This document shows positions 51,883 to 62,882 of a stretch of DNA of 64,000 nt, one piece after another. Both the position numbers and the translations under genes were made by a program. The stretch covers positions 440,001 to 504,000 of the forward strand of contig CM068314.1 in assembly GCA_034766995.1 (NCBI GenBank), written 5' to 3'. Origin of the DNA: Acanthacorydalis orientalis. Lineage: Eukaryota > Arthropoda > Insecta > Megaloptera > Corydalidae. Position 1 is the first letter of the stretch. Each line of letters begins with the position of its first letter. The notes under the pieces are model-generated. The model made no database searches, was not told where the DNA came from, and worked only from the letters and a program-made list of their open reading frames with translations.

Positions 51883-54148
51883 GGGTCGATTTTTGGACAT
51901 TGTCTAAAAATGACTCGTGTTGATGGACGATTTTTGGACATTGTCTAAAAATGACTCGGGATGATGGACGATTTTTGGACATTGTCTAAAATTCACTCGG
52001 GTTGATGGACGATTTTTGGACATTGTCTAAAATTTACTCGGGTTGACTGACGATTTTTGGACATTGTCTAAAAATGACTCAGGTTGTGAAGAATTTTTTG
52101 ACATTGTCTAAAAATGACTCGGGTTGATGGACGATTTTTGGACATTGTCTAAAATTTACTCGGGTTGACTGACGATTTTTGGACATTGTCTAAAAATGAC
52201 TCGGGATGATGGACGATTTTTGGACATTGTCTAAAATTGACTCAGGTTGATGGACGATTTTTGGACATTGTCTAAAATTAACTCGGGTTAATGGACGATT
52301 TTTGGACATTGTCTAAAAATGACTCGGGTTGATGGACGATTTCTGGACATTGTCTAAAAATGACTCGTAATGATGGACGATTTTTGGACATTGTCAAAAA
52401 TTGACTTGGGTTGATTAACGATTTTTGGACACTGTCTAAAATTCACTCGGGTTGACTGACGATTTTTGGACATTGTCTAAAAATGACTCGGGTTGATGGA
52501 CAATTTTTGGACATTGTCTAAAAATGACTTGGGTTGATGTAGAATTTTTGGACATTGTCTAAAAATGACTCGGGATGATGGACGATTTTTGGACATTGTC
52601 TAAAAATGACTTGGGTTGATGTAGAATTTTTGGACATTGACTAAAAATGACTCGGGATGATGGACGATTTTTGGACATTGTCTAAAATTGACTCGGGTTG
52701 ATGGACGATTTTTGGACATTGTCTAAAATTGACTCGGTTTGATGGACGATTTTTGGACATTGTCTAAAAATGACTTGGGTTGATGGACGATTTTTGGACA
52801 TTGTCTAAAATTGACTCGGGTTGATGGACGATTTTTGGACATTGTCTAAAAATGACTCGGGTTGATGGACGATTTTTGGACATTGTCTAAAATTGACTCG
52901 GATTGATGGACAATTTTTGGATATTGTCTAAAAATGACTCGGGTTGATGGACGATTTTTGGACATTGTCTAAAAATGACTTGGGTTGATGGACAATTTTT
53001 GGTCATTGTCTAAAATTGACTCGGGATGATGGACGATTTTTGGACATTGTCTAAAATTGATTCGGGTTGATGGAGGATTTTTAGACATTGTCTAAAAGTG
53101 ACTCAGGTTGGTGTAGAATTTTTGGACATTGTCTAAAAATGAATCGGGATGATGGACGATTTTTGGACATTGTCTAAAATTGACTCGCGTTGATGGTCGA
53201 TTTTTGGATTTTGTCTAAAATTGACTCGGGTTGATGGACGATTACTGGACATTGTCTAAAAATAACTCGGGTTGATGGACGAATTTTGGACATTGTCTAA
53301 AATTGACTCGGGTTGACTGACATTTTTGGACATTGTCTAAAAATGACTCGGGATGATGGACGATTTTTGGACATTGTCTAAAATTTACTCGGGTTGATGG
53401 AGGATTTTTGGACATTGTCTAATAATGACTCAGGTTGATGGACGATATTTGGACATTGTCTAAAATTGACTCGGGTTGATGGACGATTTTTGGGCATTGT
53501 CTAAAAATGACTCAGGTTGATGGAGAATTTTTGGACATTGTCTAAAAATGTCTCAGGTTGATGGAGAATTTTTGGACATTGTCTAAAAATGACTCGGGAT
53601 GATGGACGATTTTTGGACATTGTCTAAAATTGACTTAGGTTGATGAACGATTTTTGGACATTGTCTAAAAATAACTCGGGTTGATGGACGAATTTTGGAC
53701 ATTGTCTAAAATTGACTCGGGTTGACTGACATTTTTGGACATTGTCTAAAAATGACTCGGGATGATGGACGATTTTTGGACATTGTCTAAAATTGACTCG
53801 GGTTGATGGAGGATTTTTGGACATTGTCTAAAAATGACTCAGGTTGATGGACGATATTTGGACATTGTCTAAAATTGACTCGGGTTGATGGACGATTTTT
53901 GGGCATTGTCTAAAAATGACTCGTGTTGATGTACGATTTTTGGACATTGTCTAAAAATGTCTCAGGTTGATGGAGAATTTTTGGACATTGTCTAAAATTG
54001 ACTCGGTTTGATGGACGATTTTTGTACATTGTCTAAAAATAACTTGGGTTGATGGACGATTTTTGGAAATTGTCTAAAAATGACTTGGGTTGATGGACGA
54101 TTTTTGGACATTGTCTAAAATTGACTCGGGTTGATGGACGATTTTTAG
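51883..54148 (-). repeat. Satellite B, inverted: 41-bp monomers, about 55 copies
   Basis: The same 41-bp unit appears as its reverse complement (CGATTTTTGGACATTGTCTA, then AAAATGACTCGGGTTGATGG). The switch in orientation is at about 51840-51885, through a degenerate stretch. An internal duplication is visible at about 53270-53480 and 53680-53890. Confidence 0.96.
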
Positions 54149-57095
54149 ACAATGTCTAAAAATTACTCGGGCTGCGAGAGAATTTTTAGACAATGTCTAA
54201 AAACCACTCCGGCTGCGAGACGAATTTAGACAATGTCCAAAAATCACTTGGGCTACGAGACGGTTTTAGACAATGTCCAAAAATCACTTGGGCTACGAGA
54301 CGATTTTTAGACAATGTCTAAAAATTACTCGGGCTGCGAGAGAATTTTTAGACAATGTCTAAAAACCACTCCGGCTGCGAGACGAATTTAGACAATGTCC
54401 AAAAATCACTTGGGCTACGAGACGGTTTTAGACAATGTCCAAAAATCACTTGGGCTACGAGACGATTTTTAGACAATGTCTAAAAGCCACTCGGGCTGCG
54501 AGAGAATTTTTAGACAATGTCTAAAATTTACTCGGGCTGCGAGACGATTTTAGACAATGTCCAAAAATCACTTGGGCTACGAGACGATTTTTAGACTATT
54601 CTAAAAACCACTCCGGCTGCGAGAAGAATTTAGACAATGTCTAAAAATCACTCGGGCTGCGAGAGAATTTTTAGACAATATCTAAAATTTACTCGGGCTG
54701 AGAGACGATTTTAGACAATGTCCAAAAATCACTTGGGCTACGAGACGATTTTTAGACAATGTCTAAAAATCACTCGGGCTGCGAGAGAATTTTTAGACAA
54801 TGTCTAAAAACCACTCCGGCTGCGAGAAGAATTTAGACAATGTCCAAAAATCACTTGGGCTACGAGACGGTTTTAGACAATGTCCAAAAATCACTTGGGC
54901 TACGAGACGATTTTTAGACAATGTCTAAAAATCACTCGGGCTGCGAGAGAATTTTTAGACAATGTCTAAAAACCACTCCGGCTGCGAGAAGAATTTAGAC
55001 AATGTCCAAAAATCACTTGGGCTACGAGACGATTTTTAGACAATGTCTAAAAATCACTCGGGCTGCGAGAGAATTTTTAGACAATGTCTAAAATTAACTC
55101 AAGCTGCGAGACGATTTTAGACAATGTCCAAAAATCACTTGGGCTACGAGACGGTTTTAGACAATGTCCAAAAATCACTCCGGCTGCGAGAAGGATTTAG
55201 ACAATGTCCAAAAATCACTTTGGCTACGAGACGATTTTTAGACAATGTCTAAAAATCACTCGGGCTGCGAGAGAATTTTTAGACAATGTCTAAAATTTAC
55301 TCGGGCTGCGAGACGATTTTAGACAATGTCCAAAAATCACTTGGGCTACGAGACGATTTTTAGACAATGTCTAAAAATCACTCGGGCTGCGAGAGAATTT
55401 TTAGACAATGTCTAAAAATCACTCGGGCTGCGAGAGAATTTTTAGACAATGTCTAAAAACCACTCCGGCTGCGAGACGAATTTAGACAATGTCCAAAAAT
55501 CACTTGGGCTACGAGACGGTTTTAGACAATGTCCAAAAATCACTTGGGCTACGAGACGATTTTTAGACAATGTCTAAAAATCACTCGGGCTGCGAGAGAA
55601 TTTTTAGACAATGTCTAAAAACCACTCCGGCTGCGAGAAGAATTTAGACAATGTCCAAAAATCACTTGGGCTACGAGACGGTTTTAGACAATGTCCAAAA
55701 ATCACTTGGGCTACGAGACGATTTTTAGACAATGTCTAAAAGCCACTCGGGCTGCGAGAGAATTTTTAGACAATGTCTAAAATTTACTCGGGCTGCGAGA
55801 CGATTTTAGACAATGTCCAAAAATCACTTGGGCTACGAGACGATTTTTAGACTATTCTAAAAACCACTCCGGCTGCGAGAAGAATTTAGACAATGTCCAA
55901 AAATCACTTGGGCTACGAGACGATTTTAGACAATATCCAAAAATCACTTGGGCTACGAGACGATTTTTAGACAATGTCTAAAAATCACTCGGGCTGCGAG
56001 AGAATTTTTAGACAATATCTAAAATTTACTCGGGCTGCGAGACGATTTTAGACAATGTCCAAAAATCACTCCGGCTGCGAGAAGGATTTAGACAATGTCC
56101 AAAAATCACTTTGGCTACGAGACGATTTTTAGACTACGTCTAAAAATCACTCGGGCTGCGAGAGAATTTTTAGACAATGTCTAAAAACCACTACGGCTGC
56201 GAGAGAATTTTTAGACAATGTCTAAAATTTACTCGGGCTACGAGACGATTTTTAGACAATGTCCAAAAATCACTTGGGCTACGAGACGATTTTTAGACAA
56301 TGTCTAAAAACCACTCCGGCTGCGAGACGATTTTAGACAATATCCAAAAATCACTTGGGCTACGAGACGATTTTTAGACAATGTCCAAAAATCACTTGGG
56401 CTACGAGATGGTTTTAGACAATGTCCAAAAATCACTTGGGCTACGAGACGATTTTTAGACAATGTCTAAAAATCACTCGGGCTGCGAGAGAATTTTTAAA
56501 CAATGTCTAAAATTTACTCGGGCTGCGAGACGATTTTAGACAATGTCCAAAAATCACTTGGGCTACGAGACGATTTTTAGACAATGTCTAAAAACCACTC
56601 CGGCTGCGATTTTTAGAAAATGTCTAAAAATTACTCATATTTTGAGACAATTTTTAGACAATTTCTAAAAATGCTTCGGGCTGCGAAATGATTTATGGAC
56701 ATTATTTAAAAATCACTCTGGTTGTGAGACGACTTTTAGACAATGTCTAAAAATCAGTTGGGCTGCGGGACATTTTTAAACAATGTCCAAAAATCATTTC
56801 ACATTCTGAGTAATTTTTATAAATTGTCTAAAATCACTCGAGCTGAAAGACGAATTTTGGAAAATTTCTGATAATCACTCGTATTACGAGATAATTTAAG
56901 ATAATGTCTAAAAATCACTTGGGCTGCGAACGGTTTTTAGGCAATGTCTAAAAGTCTCTTCGGTTGTGACGCGATTTTCCAATATTGTCTAAAAATCACT
57001 CAGGCTGCGGGATGAATTTTAGACAGAGTCTAAAAATCACTCGAACTGCGAGATGATTTTTAAAAAATATCTAAAAATGATTCGTGTGGATGGTG
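54149..57095. repeat. Satellite C: 39-41-bp monomers with a perfect 21-bp palindrome, about 73 copies
   Basis: The typical unit is CGATTTTTAGACAATGTCTA followed by AAAATCACTCGGGCTGCGAG. It aligns base for base with the inverted B unit and joins it without a break near 54148. The core TTTTAGACAATGTCTAAAA is a perfect inverted repeat around a central A. Variants with TGTCCAAAAATCACTTGGGC and CCACTCCGGC alternate, giving a ~160-bp four-unit period. Units degrade from about 56610 to 57095. Confidence 0.96.
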
Positions 57096-57100
57096 GTGGA

Positions 57101-57420
57101 TGTCTCAAAAATGCCAACTAATTCATACTGGTCGACGCGTATTGTAATGCTCTATATCATGTCTTAGACAAAATTAACATCGGTCCACAATAAATACTGA
57201 AAACGTCGAAAAAACCGCGAAAAAAAAGCAAAAAAACTAGTTTTTGTCGTTTAAAACACAGAAATTGTTTCAGAAATGCCAACTAATTCATACTGGTCGA
57301 TGCGTATTGTAATGTTCTATATCATATCTTTGACAAAATTAACATCGGTCCACAATAGATACCGAAAACGTCGAGAAAACCGCGAAAAAAACTAATTTTT
57401 CTCATTTATAATTCCGAAAA
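57101..57420 (+). repeat. Satellite A, two diverged monomers on the right side
   Basis: Satellite A resumes at 57101 (TGTCTCAAAAATGCCAACTA) in the same orientation as the left array. Two monomers remain, carrying the edge-type variants (CAACTAATTCATACTGG, AACATCGGTCCACAATA) also found near 28800-29100. Confidence 0.93.
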
Positions 57421-57516
57421 AATACTTGGTCGTTATTTTTTGTTTTATTCGTTACCGGTTAGCCGTTTTTTTTTTTTTTTTTGAAGCGAAATAATCACGG
57501 CAATTTTTTTACTCAC

Positions 57517-58498
57517 TTTCTATTCCCTTGTTGAGAGCGACCGGCTTCGGCGTCGTTTTCGCTTTCCTCAACCACTGGCTGAACGCGATCTCGTTCATCC
57601 GCTTCCTTCGTTCGGTTTCCTCACGTTCCAATCGTGTTTTTTCCTCCTCGAGTCGTCTCTTGTCTCTGTCTTGCGCTTCTTTCACCTTCAACCATTCCCT
57701 ATACGCGACAATACTCTGCTCGCTCTTCTTCTCTCTGACTTGCTCGACCAGTTTCTGTTTCTCCGCAAACAGCTCGCGCTCGAGCTGCAACTTCTCCTCC
57801 TCTTGTTTCTTCATCGCGAGCCATTTCTTGAAGTCGTCCCTCTGTCGAATCAGCCGTCTCTGTTTCTCTTCTCGTTCGATCTCGCGCATCCGCATCGCTT
57901 CTCGTTCCCTCTTCATCTTTTCGAGCTCCTTCATCGCGTACCACTCGTCGTACGAGCCGCTGCGCGACTTCCTCGCATCATCGATCAACGTGCACACGGA
58001 CGACGTCGTCGACGCGGACAGCTTCAGCTTCGGGACACGCCTCGCGTCGTTGTCCCTCTGGTATCCGTGGCCGCATTCCCTCGCGTTGAAGTCGACGCTG
58101 TCGACGACGCAGCTACGCGTCATCAGTACCGGGTTGCCGCTCTCGCTCCTCCGCACGTCCTCGTCGGACGCGGACAGGTTTTCGACGAAGATTGCCGAGT
58201 TCACGTAGCGGATCTCCGGTCGTTGCTCGACGTCCGGCTCGGACCGATCCTCCCACTTCGAGAGTACGTCGTAAAAATCCGTAGCGGTGAGGAATGGTCC
58301 GTTTTTGTCGTCGGCACGGTCGTCCGCGTCGCAGTTTTCTACGAACATCGCCGAATTCACTCTCCGCACGTTCCTCTCTAGACCTTCGATCCTCCCGTCG
58401 AAGCCCAGCAGCGCTACATCCGAGTGGCTCTCGTAGTGATCGGCCTCGTGCAATTTCGGACGATCGACAGACACCGTCGACCCACCACCGTATGACAT
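57517..58498 (-). CDS. CCDC34: CCDC34-like coiled-coil protein, main exon (residues 1-327 of 352)
   Basis: The minus-strand frame starts MSYGGGSTVSVDRPK. Residues ~1-185 are polar, with two similar short motifs (RRVNSAMFVEN and IRYVNSAIFVEN). Residues ~187-327 form a charged helical coiled coil with spaced tryptophan motifs: YDEWYAMKELEKMKRERE, DDFKKWLAMKKQEEEKLQ, AYREWLKVKEAQDRD and IAFSQWLRKAKTTPKPVALN. This spacing is the CCDC34 (pfam13904-type) pattern. Mammalian CCDC34 acts in the sperm flagellum and cilia. The frame would stop just after GIESE, but a strong GTGAGT donor there joins in phase to the exon at 28085-28009. The plus-strand frames over this exon are shadows. Confidence 0.85.
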
Positions 58499-59352
58499 TT
58501 CCCCACAAGTTCCGGCGCGAACCTAATTCACATTCAACACAGTACAACGATCGAAAAGCGATTTTTAAGCACGAACAGTGCCATAAACACTAGCGCGAGA
58601 GGGTGAATTTTTGAAATAGACGAAAATAAAACGTATAGACCGAGTTCTGACGCAAAGAAATGAACGCCCGTAAATAAACACCCGGCCTGTTTCGATACAT
58701 TTTATACATTTCCGTACGATAGCACTTGCGCTACCTAAGCGATGACGTGCGCCCAAAAGAAAATCTCTGACGAGAAACCGTGTAAGAGTATTCGTATCGA
58801 TTTGCGAGCGCTCGTTCGATACCCGACGGTTTCTGATCGTCGTTTCGTCCGGCGTGATCGACAGACGTCTTCTAATCGCTAGCGCGCGCCGCGTTCTCGA
58901 AACCGCACGTTTGAATCGTGCGCCGTCGAATGTTCGCGGCCGGCGCGATTACCTTTCCGACAGAGCGAGACGATCGGCGCGACGGCCGGTCGGACGAGGA
59001 CAGAGCGCGTCCGGAGTGTTCGTGTCGTCTCTTTGTGTTTGCCGACGCGAAATCAACTTTCGAACCGGCCGGCCCGCAATAAACGGTCCGCTCACGGCCC
59101 GTCGTCCGTCGATAACGATATCCGCGCGCCACGTGCATGTAAATCTGAACGCGGCGCGTTCACATCACGAACGATCTGAAAACAGTGGATCGTCGGTGGT
59201 GGGAGCTTCCGGTCGTCAAAACGTTTTGTCATATTTTTTCGGTCGCACGTTGTTGTGTCCGTGCGTGCGTTTCTCGTCGTCGCAAACACATGCTATTGTG
59301 AGTTCCGCGTACCCGCGTCTCTTTCCCATCAACCCGTACACGTCGCCGTACG
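58499..59352. promoter_or_regulatory. Divergent promoter region between the CCDC34-like gene and PSME3
   Basis: The two starts face away from each other, 854 bp apart. The right half (58800-59350) is very CpG-rich and the left half is AT-rich. A 225-codon plus-strand frame across it is compositional and has no domain. No clear TATA box was identified. Confidence 0.5.
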
Positions 59353-60337
59353 ATGAGCGGCAGTTCGGAGCAGAAGGTAAGAGCTTCGACGCATTTCGAG
59401 GTTATGTGCGTCCGCGTTCGTACGGAGAATCGTGCGTGTGTGTCGTGCGTGCGTGCACGGTGGTCTGTCTCGCGGCCGACGTTCCGCGCGCGTCAATCGC
59501 GTCTCGCGGCCGCGCGCGACGCCCTCTCTGAACGGCCGGTGTACGTTTGTTTCAGGTGCAAGAATACAAAGACTCGTTAAAAGTTAAGGCGGAGCAACTT
59601 ATACTCGTAGGTTTCCCACAAAAAATTGTCGAGCTCAATGAATTGCTCGAGACGCCGAAGTTCCTCGAGCGGGAACTGTCGGACGTTCACCAGGAGTTGA
59701 ACGTGCCGGTGCCGGACGCGATCCTCGTCAACAATCACGATGACGGGCCGCCGCTCAAGAAGCGGAAGTCGAGCGAGCCGTCGACGCAGGACGGCAGCAA
59801 GGTCATGGCGCTGACGTCCGGCGCGATCCCGTGTAACGAGGCGCTCTGCGAGCTGATCAACCTCGTCAAACCGCACATACGACAGCTCGTCGAACATTCC
59901 AACCAGGTGAGCGAGCGGCGGTCGAGCGCGCGCGCGCGCGTCGGCCGGTCGGTACGTGACGACCGCGTCTCTTCCAGCTCAAGATGTGGATATCGTTCAT
60001 GATACCGAAGATCGAGGACGGGAACAACTTCGGCGTGTCGATCCAGGAGGACACGCTCGCCGAGATACAGTCGGTCGAGTCCGAGGCCGCCGCGTTCTTC
60101 GACCAGATCTCGAGGTACTTCATATCGCGCGGCAAGATCGTGTCGAAGGTCGCGAAGTACCCGCACATAACCGACTACAGACGCGCGGTCCGCGAGCTCG
60201 ACGAGAAGGAGTACCTGAGCCTGTGGCTCGTGCTGTCGGAGGTACGGAACCGGTACTGTTCGTTACACGACATCGTCGTCAAGAATCTCGAGAAGATCAA
60301 GAAACCGAGATCGTCGAACGCGGAGTCGTTGTATTAG
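59353..60337 (+). CDS. PSME3: Proteasome activator PA28gamma (REGgamma)
   Basis: The exons are 59353-59376, 59556-59906 and 59978-60337, joined in phase to give 244 residues, close to the usual ~254. The product is the nuclear 11S regulator that caps the 20S proteasome as a heptamer and opens its gate without ATP. The N-terminal helix begins VQEYKDSLKVKAEQLILVGF. The basic PPLKKRKSS in the linker is the nuclear localisation signal. The activation loop is NNFGVSIQEDTLAEIQ. The C-terminus IKKPRSSNAESLY ends in the Tyr that docks in the alpha-ring pockets. ATG 59353 gives MSGSSEQK and is the natural start. The gene is head to head with the CCDC34-like gene and tail to tail with loqs. Confidence 0.96.
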
Positions 60338-60441
60338 TCGTTCCGTCGTCCGGCCCCGTCCCGCCGAATCCCCCTCGTCCTGAAATGTCTTATCGTTTCG
60401 TCTCGCCGGCCGACCGGCCGGGTTATTTTATATTCGAAATC

Positions 60442-60447
60442 AATAAA
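60442..60447 (+). terminator. AATAAA polyadenylation signal of PSME3
   Basis: A canonical hexamer about 105 bp after the stop codon at 60337. Confidence 0.8.
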
Positions 60448-61068
60448 AAAAAATCTCGATACGAAGCGTCGCTCTTTATTTACGTTCCCTTTTCGTTTTC
60501 GGACGAAACCCTAGCCTCGTTTCCCCGATCGTGTCCGAAACACGATCGACGAATACCGAGTAGGCGGTATCGGATCGAAGACGCACGGACACGTACGTCG
60601 AGGATTCGATCTCACGCTCCGTGAACGAAGACGCGTCGCGAAAGCGACTCTTCGACGAAAAACGTTTTCGTTACGATCTCGTACGTACCGTTCCGACGTC
60701 GGCCGGACTCGTCTTCGTGAAGCGGCGTTCTCTCGCCCTAAAAACGTTCGACGGATCGTCGTCCGTGCACGTTTCGATCGCCGGCGCCGAGGACGACCGC
60801 GTCGCGGTCGAATAGCACGAACGACGATCGAAAGTCGACCTACGATGATCGTTTATCGCGACTCGTCGGACGCGAGACGCTGAAAAATCACGTTCGAGAA
60901 GGTCTACGTACGTACGTACGGACGGGCCGGAAGTCACGATCGGATCCGATCGCGCGACGCCTCGTCGAGAGTCGAACGGATCTATCGTTTTTAAAACACC
61001 GCCGTGACTTTCGGACCGCCCCGGCACGACGACGAAAATAAAACGACGGAAATCGATCTCGATCGATA

Positions 61069-61074
61069 TTTATT
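61069..61074 (-). terminator. AATAAA polyadenylation signal of loqs
   Basis: Plus-strand TTTATT about 190 bp beyond the loqs stop codon, in the right orientation. Confidence 0.7.
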
Positions 61075-61264
61075 TGAAATCGATACATCGAAATCACACA
61101 CGCGTACGCACGGTCCGGCCGCACGGCGCCGAGCCGCTCCGACGAGAGCCGGCCGATCCGACCGGCGGCGAGTTCGACCTCGGCGGCCGGGCGGCGCACG
61201 GTCCGCGTGCCGAGCCGGCGTCGTCGGACGACCGTCGAATCTCCGTCGGCGTCGACGGCGCCGT

Positions 61265-62882
61265 TCACTTCTTCGTCATGATCTTCAGGTACTCGAGCGC
61301 GTCGTGAGCGGCGGCCGCCTGCGCGTCCTTCGGCGTCGGGCCGGTCCCGTAGCAGACGGCGACCGGCAGCGTCGACAGCTGGACGAGGCACTGGCATTTA
61401 CCGGACTTCGACTTCTCCTCGACGTCGACGTACGTCACCTCGAACCGCTGCTCGGACGCGATCTCCCGCAGGAACTCGACGTAGTCGAGCTCGTCGTTCA
61501 GGCGCGTCGTCTGCGGAACGCGACGCGATCGGTCGGACACGTACGATCGGATCGGATTTTTACCGGAGTACGTACCTGCAGGTCGGACAGCTTCGTCCCC
61601 GTCGACTGTTTCAACGTCTTGTGGAACTGGGACACTTTCTGGCTGTGCGAAGTCGTCAGCGTGGCGATCTTGCCTCCCTTCAGTTCGCCGTACCGATCGG
61701 AAATCTTCCCGATCCTCTGTATTATCTGCAATTCGAACGGTTTTTCGTCAGGCGGTTCGGTTCCGGTCGCCGCGAAACGATCGAGAAGGTTTTAGCGCTA
61801 CCGGTCCGTCATCGGTCGAGCTCCACGCGGACGGACGGGACTCCGTCCGTCCGCGATCGCACGGATCCGAGACGGTAAAGCCTCGCCGACGGATTCACGC
61901 GGCGACGGGCCGGGCTCGGTCGGAACGCGGCGGCGGCGGATCCACGGACGGGAACGGCGACGAGCTACCGGGGAAAGGTCACGGGGATGAGACAATCACC
62001 TCGTCGTCGTCGACCTGTCCGATATTCGGCGTCTCCCTCGGCACGTCCCTGAGCGATTTGAACATGAGCCTCGCGGCCTCCCTCTTCGCCAGCTTCTTCG
62101 ATTTGCCGGTGCCGATCTCGCGATACTTGAGCACTCGGCACGCGATCGTGAACGTCCGCTCGTGCGGCAGACCCTCCTCGCTCTCGGTGTAATACAGCGG
62201 CGGCGGCCAGTGGTGCGCCATGCACAGCTCCTGCAGCCAGCCGATCGGGTTCGGAACGAGCAGCTTGTCGTCGTCCTGGCCCCTGCGGAACGATCGCACG
62301 GTCAACGGCGACGATCGTCGCGCGCGCCGTCACTCACTCACCCGTTCCTGCTCTGCGAGTCGTCGGGCGAATTGCCGATCATCGTGTCGAGCAACGCTTT
62401 CGCCGCCGCGTGCTTCGCCTCCTTCTTCGATCGGCCCGTGCCCATCGCTGCAAAACGGAAGTGCGCGTGAGATCGTTTACGGCGACGGTCGCGGGGACAC
62501 GCCCGCGACGTGACGTAGACGAGCCGATCGACTCACCGACATGCTTGTCGACGGTGACCCTGTACCGGAATATCGGCTCGTGTATCGCGCCCTCTATCTG
62601 CACGAGCTGGTATTCGGGCGCGATGCCGCGTCTGCTCAGCACCTCCTGGAGCACGGCGACCGGAGTCTTCGTCGGCACGTTCGCCATCTCCTTGAACATC
62701 GACGCGGTTCACGTATAGTCGGCGTTCGGCGACGCCGCGGCGCGCCGCGCGCCGCCGGAGCTTACCAGTTTGACGGCCTCGTCGAGCGGCAACTGGTCGG
62801 CGGCGGGACGTGGATTCGGCTGCGGAATCCGACGCCGCGGCATCATCGAGTACAGACGCTGCGGCATCGTTTTCTGATTCAT
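61265..62882 (-). CDS. loqs: Loquacious (TRBP/PACT family), three dsRNA-binding domains, 351 residues
   Basis: Minus-strand exons are 62882-62766, 62690-62537, 62447-62342, 62282-62000, 61725-61576 and 61510-61265, all joining in phase. dsRBD1 (~47-120) begins KTPVAVLQEVLSRRGIAPEY and ends GTGRSKKEAKHAAAKALL. dsRBD2 (~134-200) has PNPIGWLQELCMAHHWPPP and GTGKSKKLAKREAARLMF. dsRBD3 (~276-348) has DYVEFLREIASEQRFEVTYV and DAQAAAAHDALEYLKIM, the type that binds Dicer rather than RNA. Loquacious partners Dicer-1 in microRNA processing and, in some isoforms, Dicer-2 in siRNA production. The start is MNQKTMPQRLYSMMPRRR. The second-exon acceptor (TTCAAG) is weak, so its exact edge is less certain. 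Confidence 0.95.

Larger units (their letters stand above)
28086..57516 (-). other. 29.4-kb terminal intron of the CCDC34-like gene, filled with satellite DNA
   Basis: On the minus strand the intron runs from GTGAGT (57516-57511) to TTTTTTGCAG (ending 28086). Nearly all of it is satellite A, B and C. The edges are 28086-28740 (AT-rich, with a GA run near 28350-28370 and no gene seen) and 57416-57516 (a T run near 57463-57482). Confidence 0.75.
60338..61264. other. Convergent 3' region between PSME3 and loqs
   Basis: AATAAA at 60442-60447 follows the PSME3 stop. AATAAA on the minus strand at 61074-61069 follows the loqs stop. The stretch between them is CpG-rich with no supported gene. Confidence 0.6.

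Noticed and set aside
45183..57095. CRISPR-like look (short repeats at regular ~41-bp spacing)
   Set aside because: There are no distinct spacers: the entire unit is repeated. The genome is eukaryotic and no cas genes are present. This is satellite DNA.
57528..58381. Plus-strand frames of 226 and 236 codons opposite the CCDC34-like exon
   Set aside because: Ser/Phe/Leu-rich shadows of the charged coiled coil on the minus strand, with no independent support.
58854..59531. 225-codon plus-strand frame upstream of PSME3
   Set aside because: It runs straight through the PSME3 first exon and its intron in another frame, is rich in Arg/Ser from CpG composition, and has no domain.
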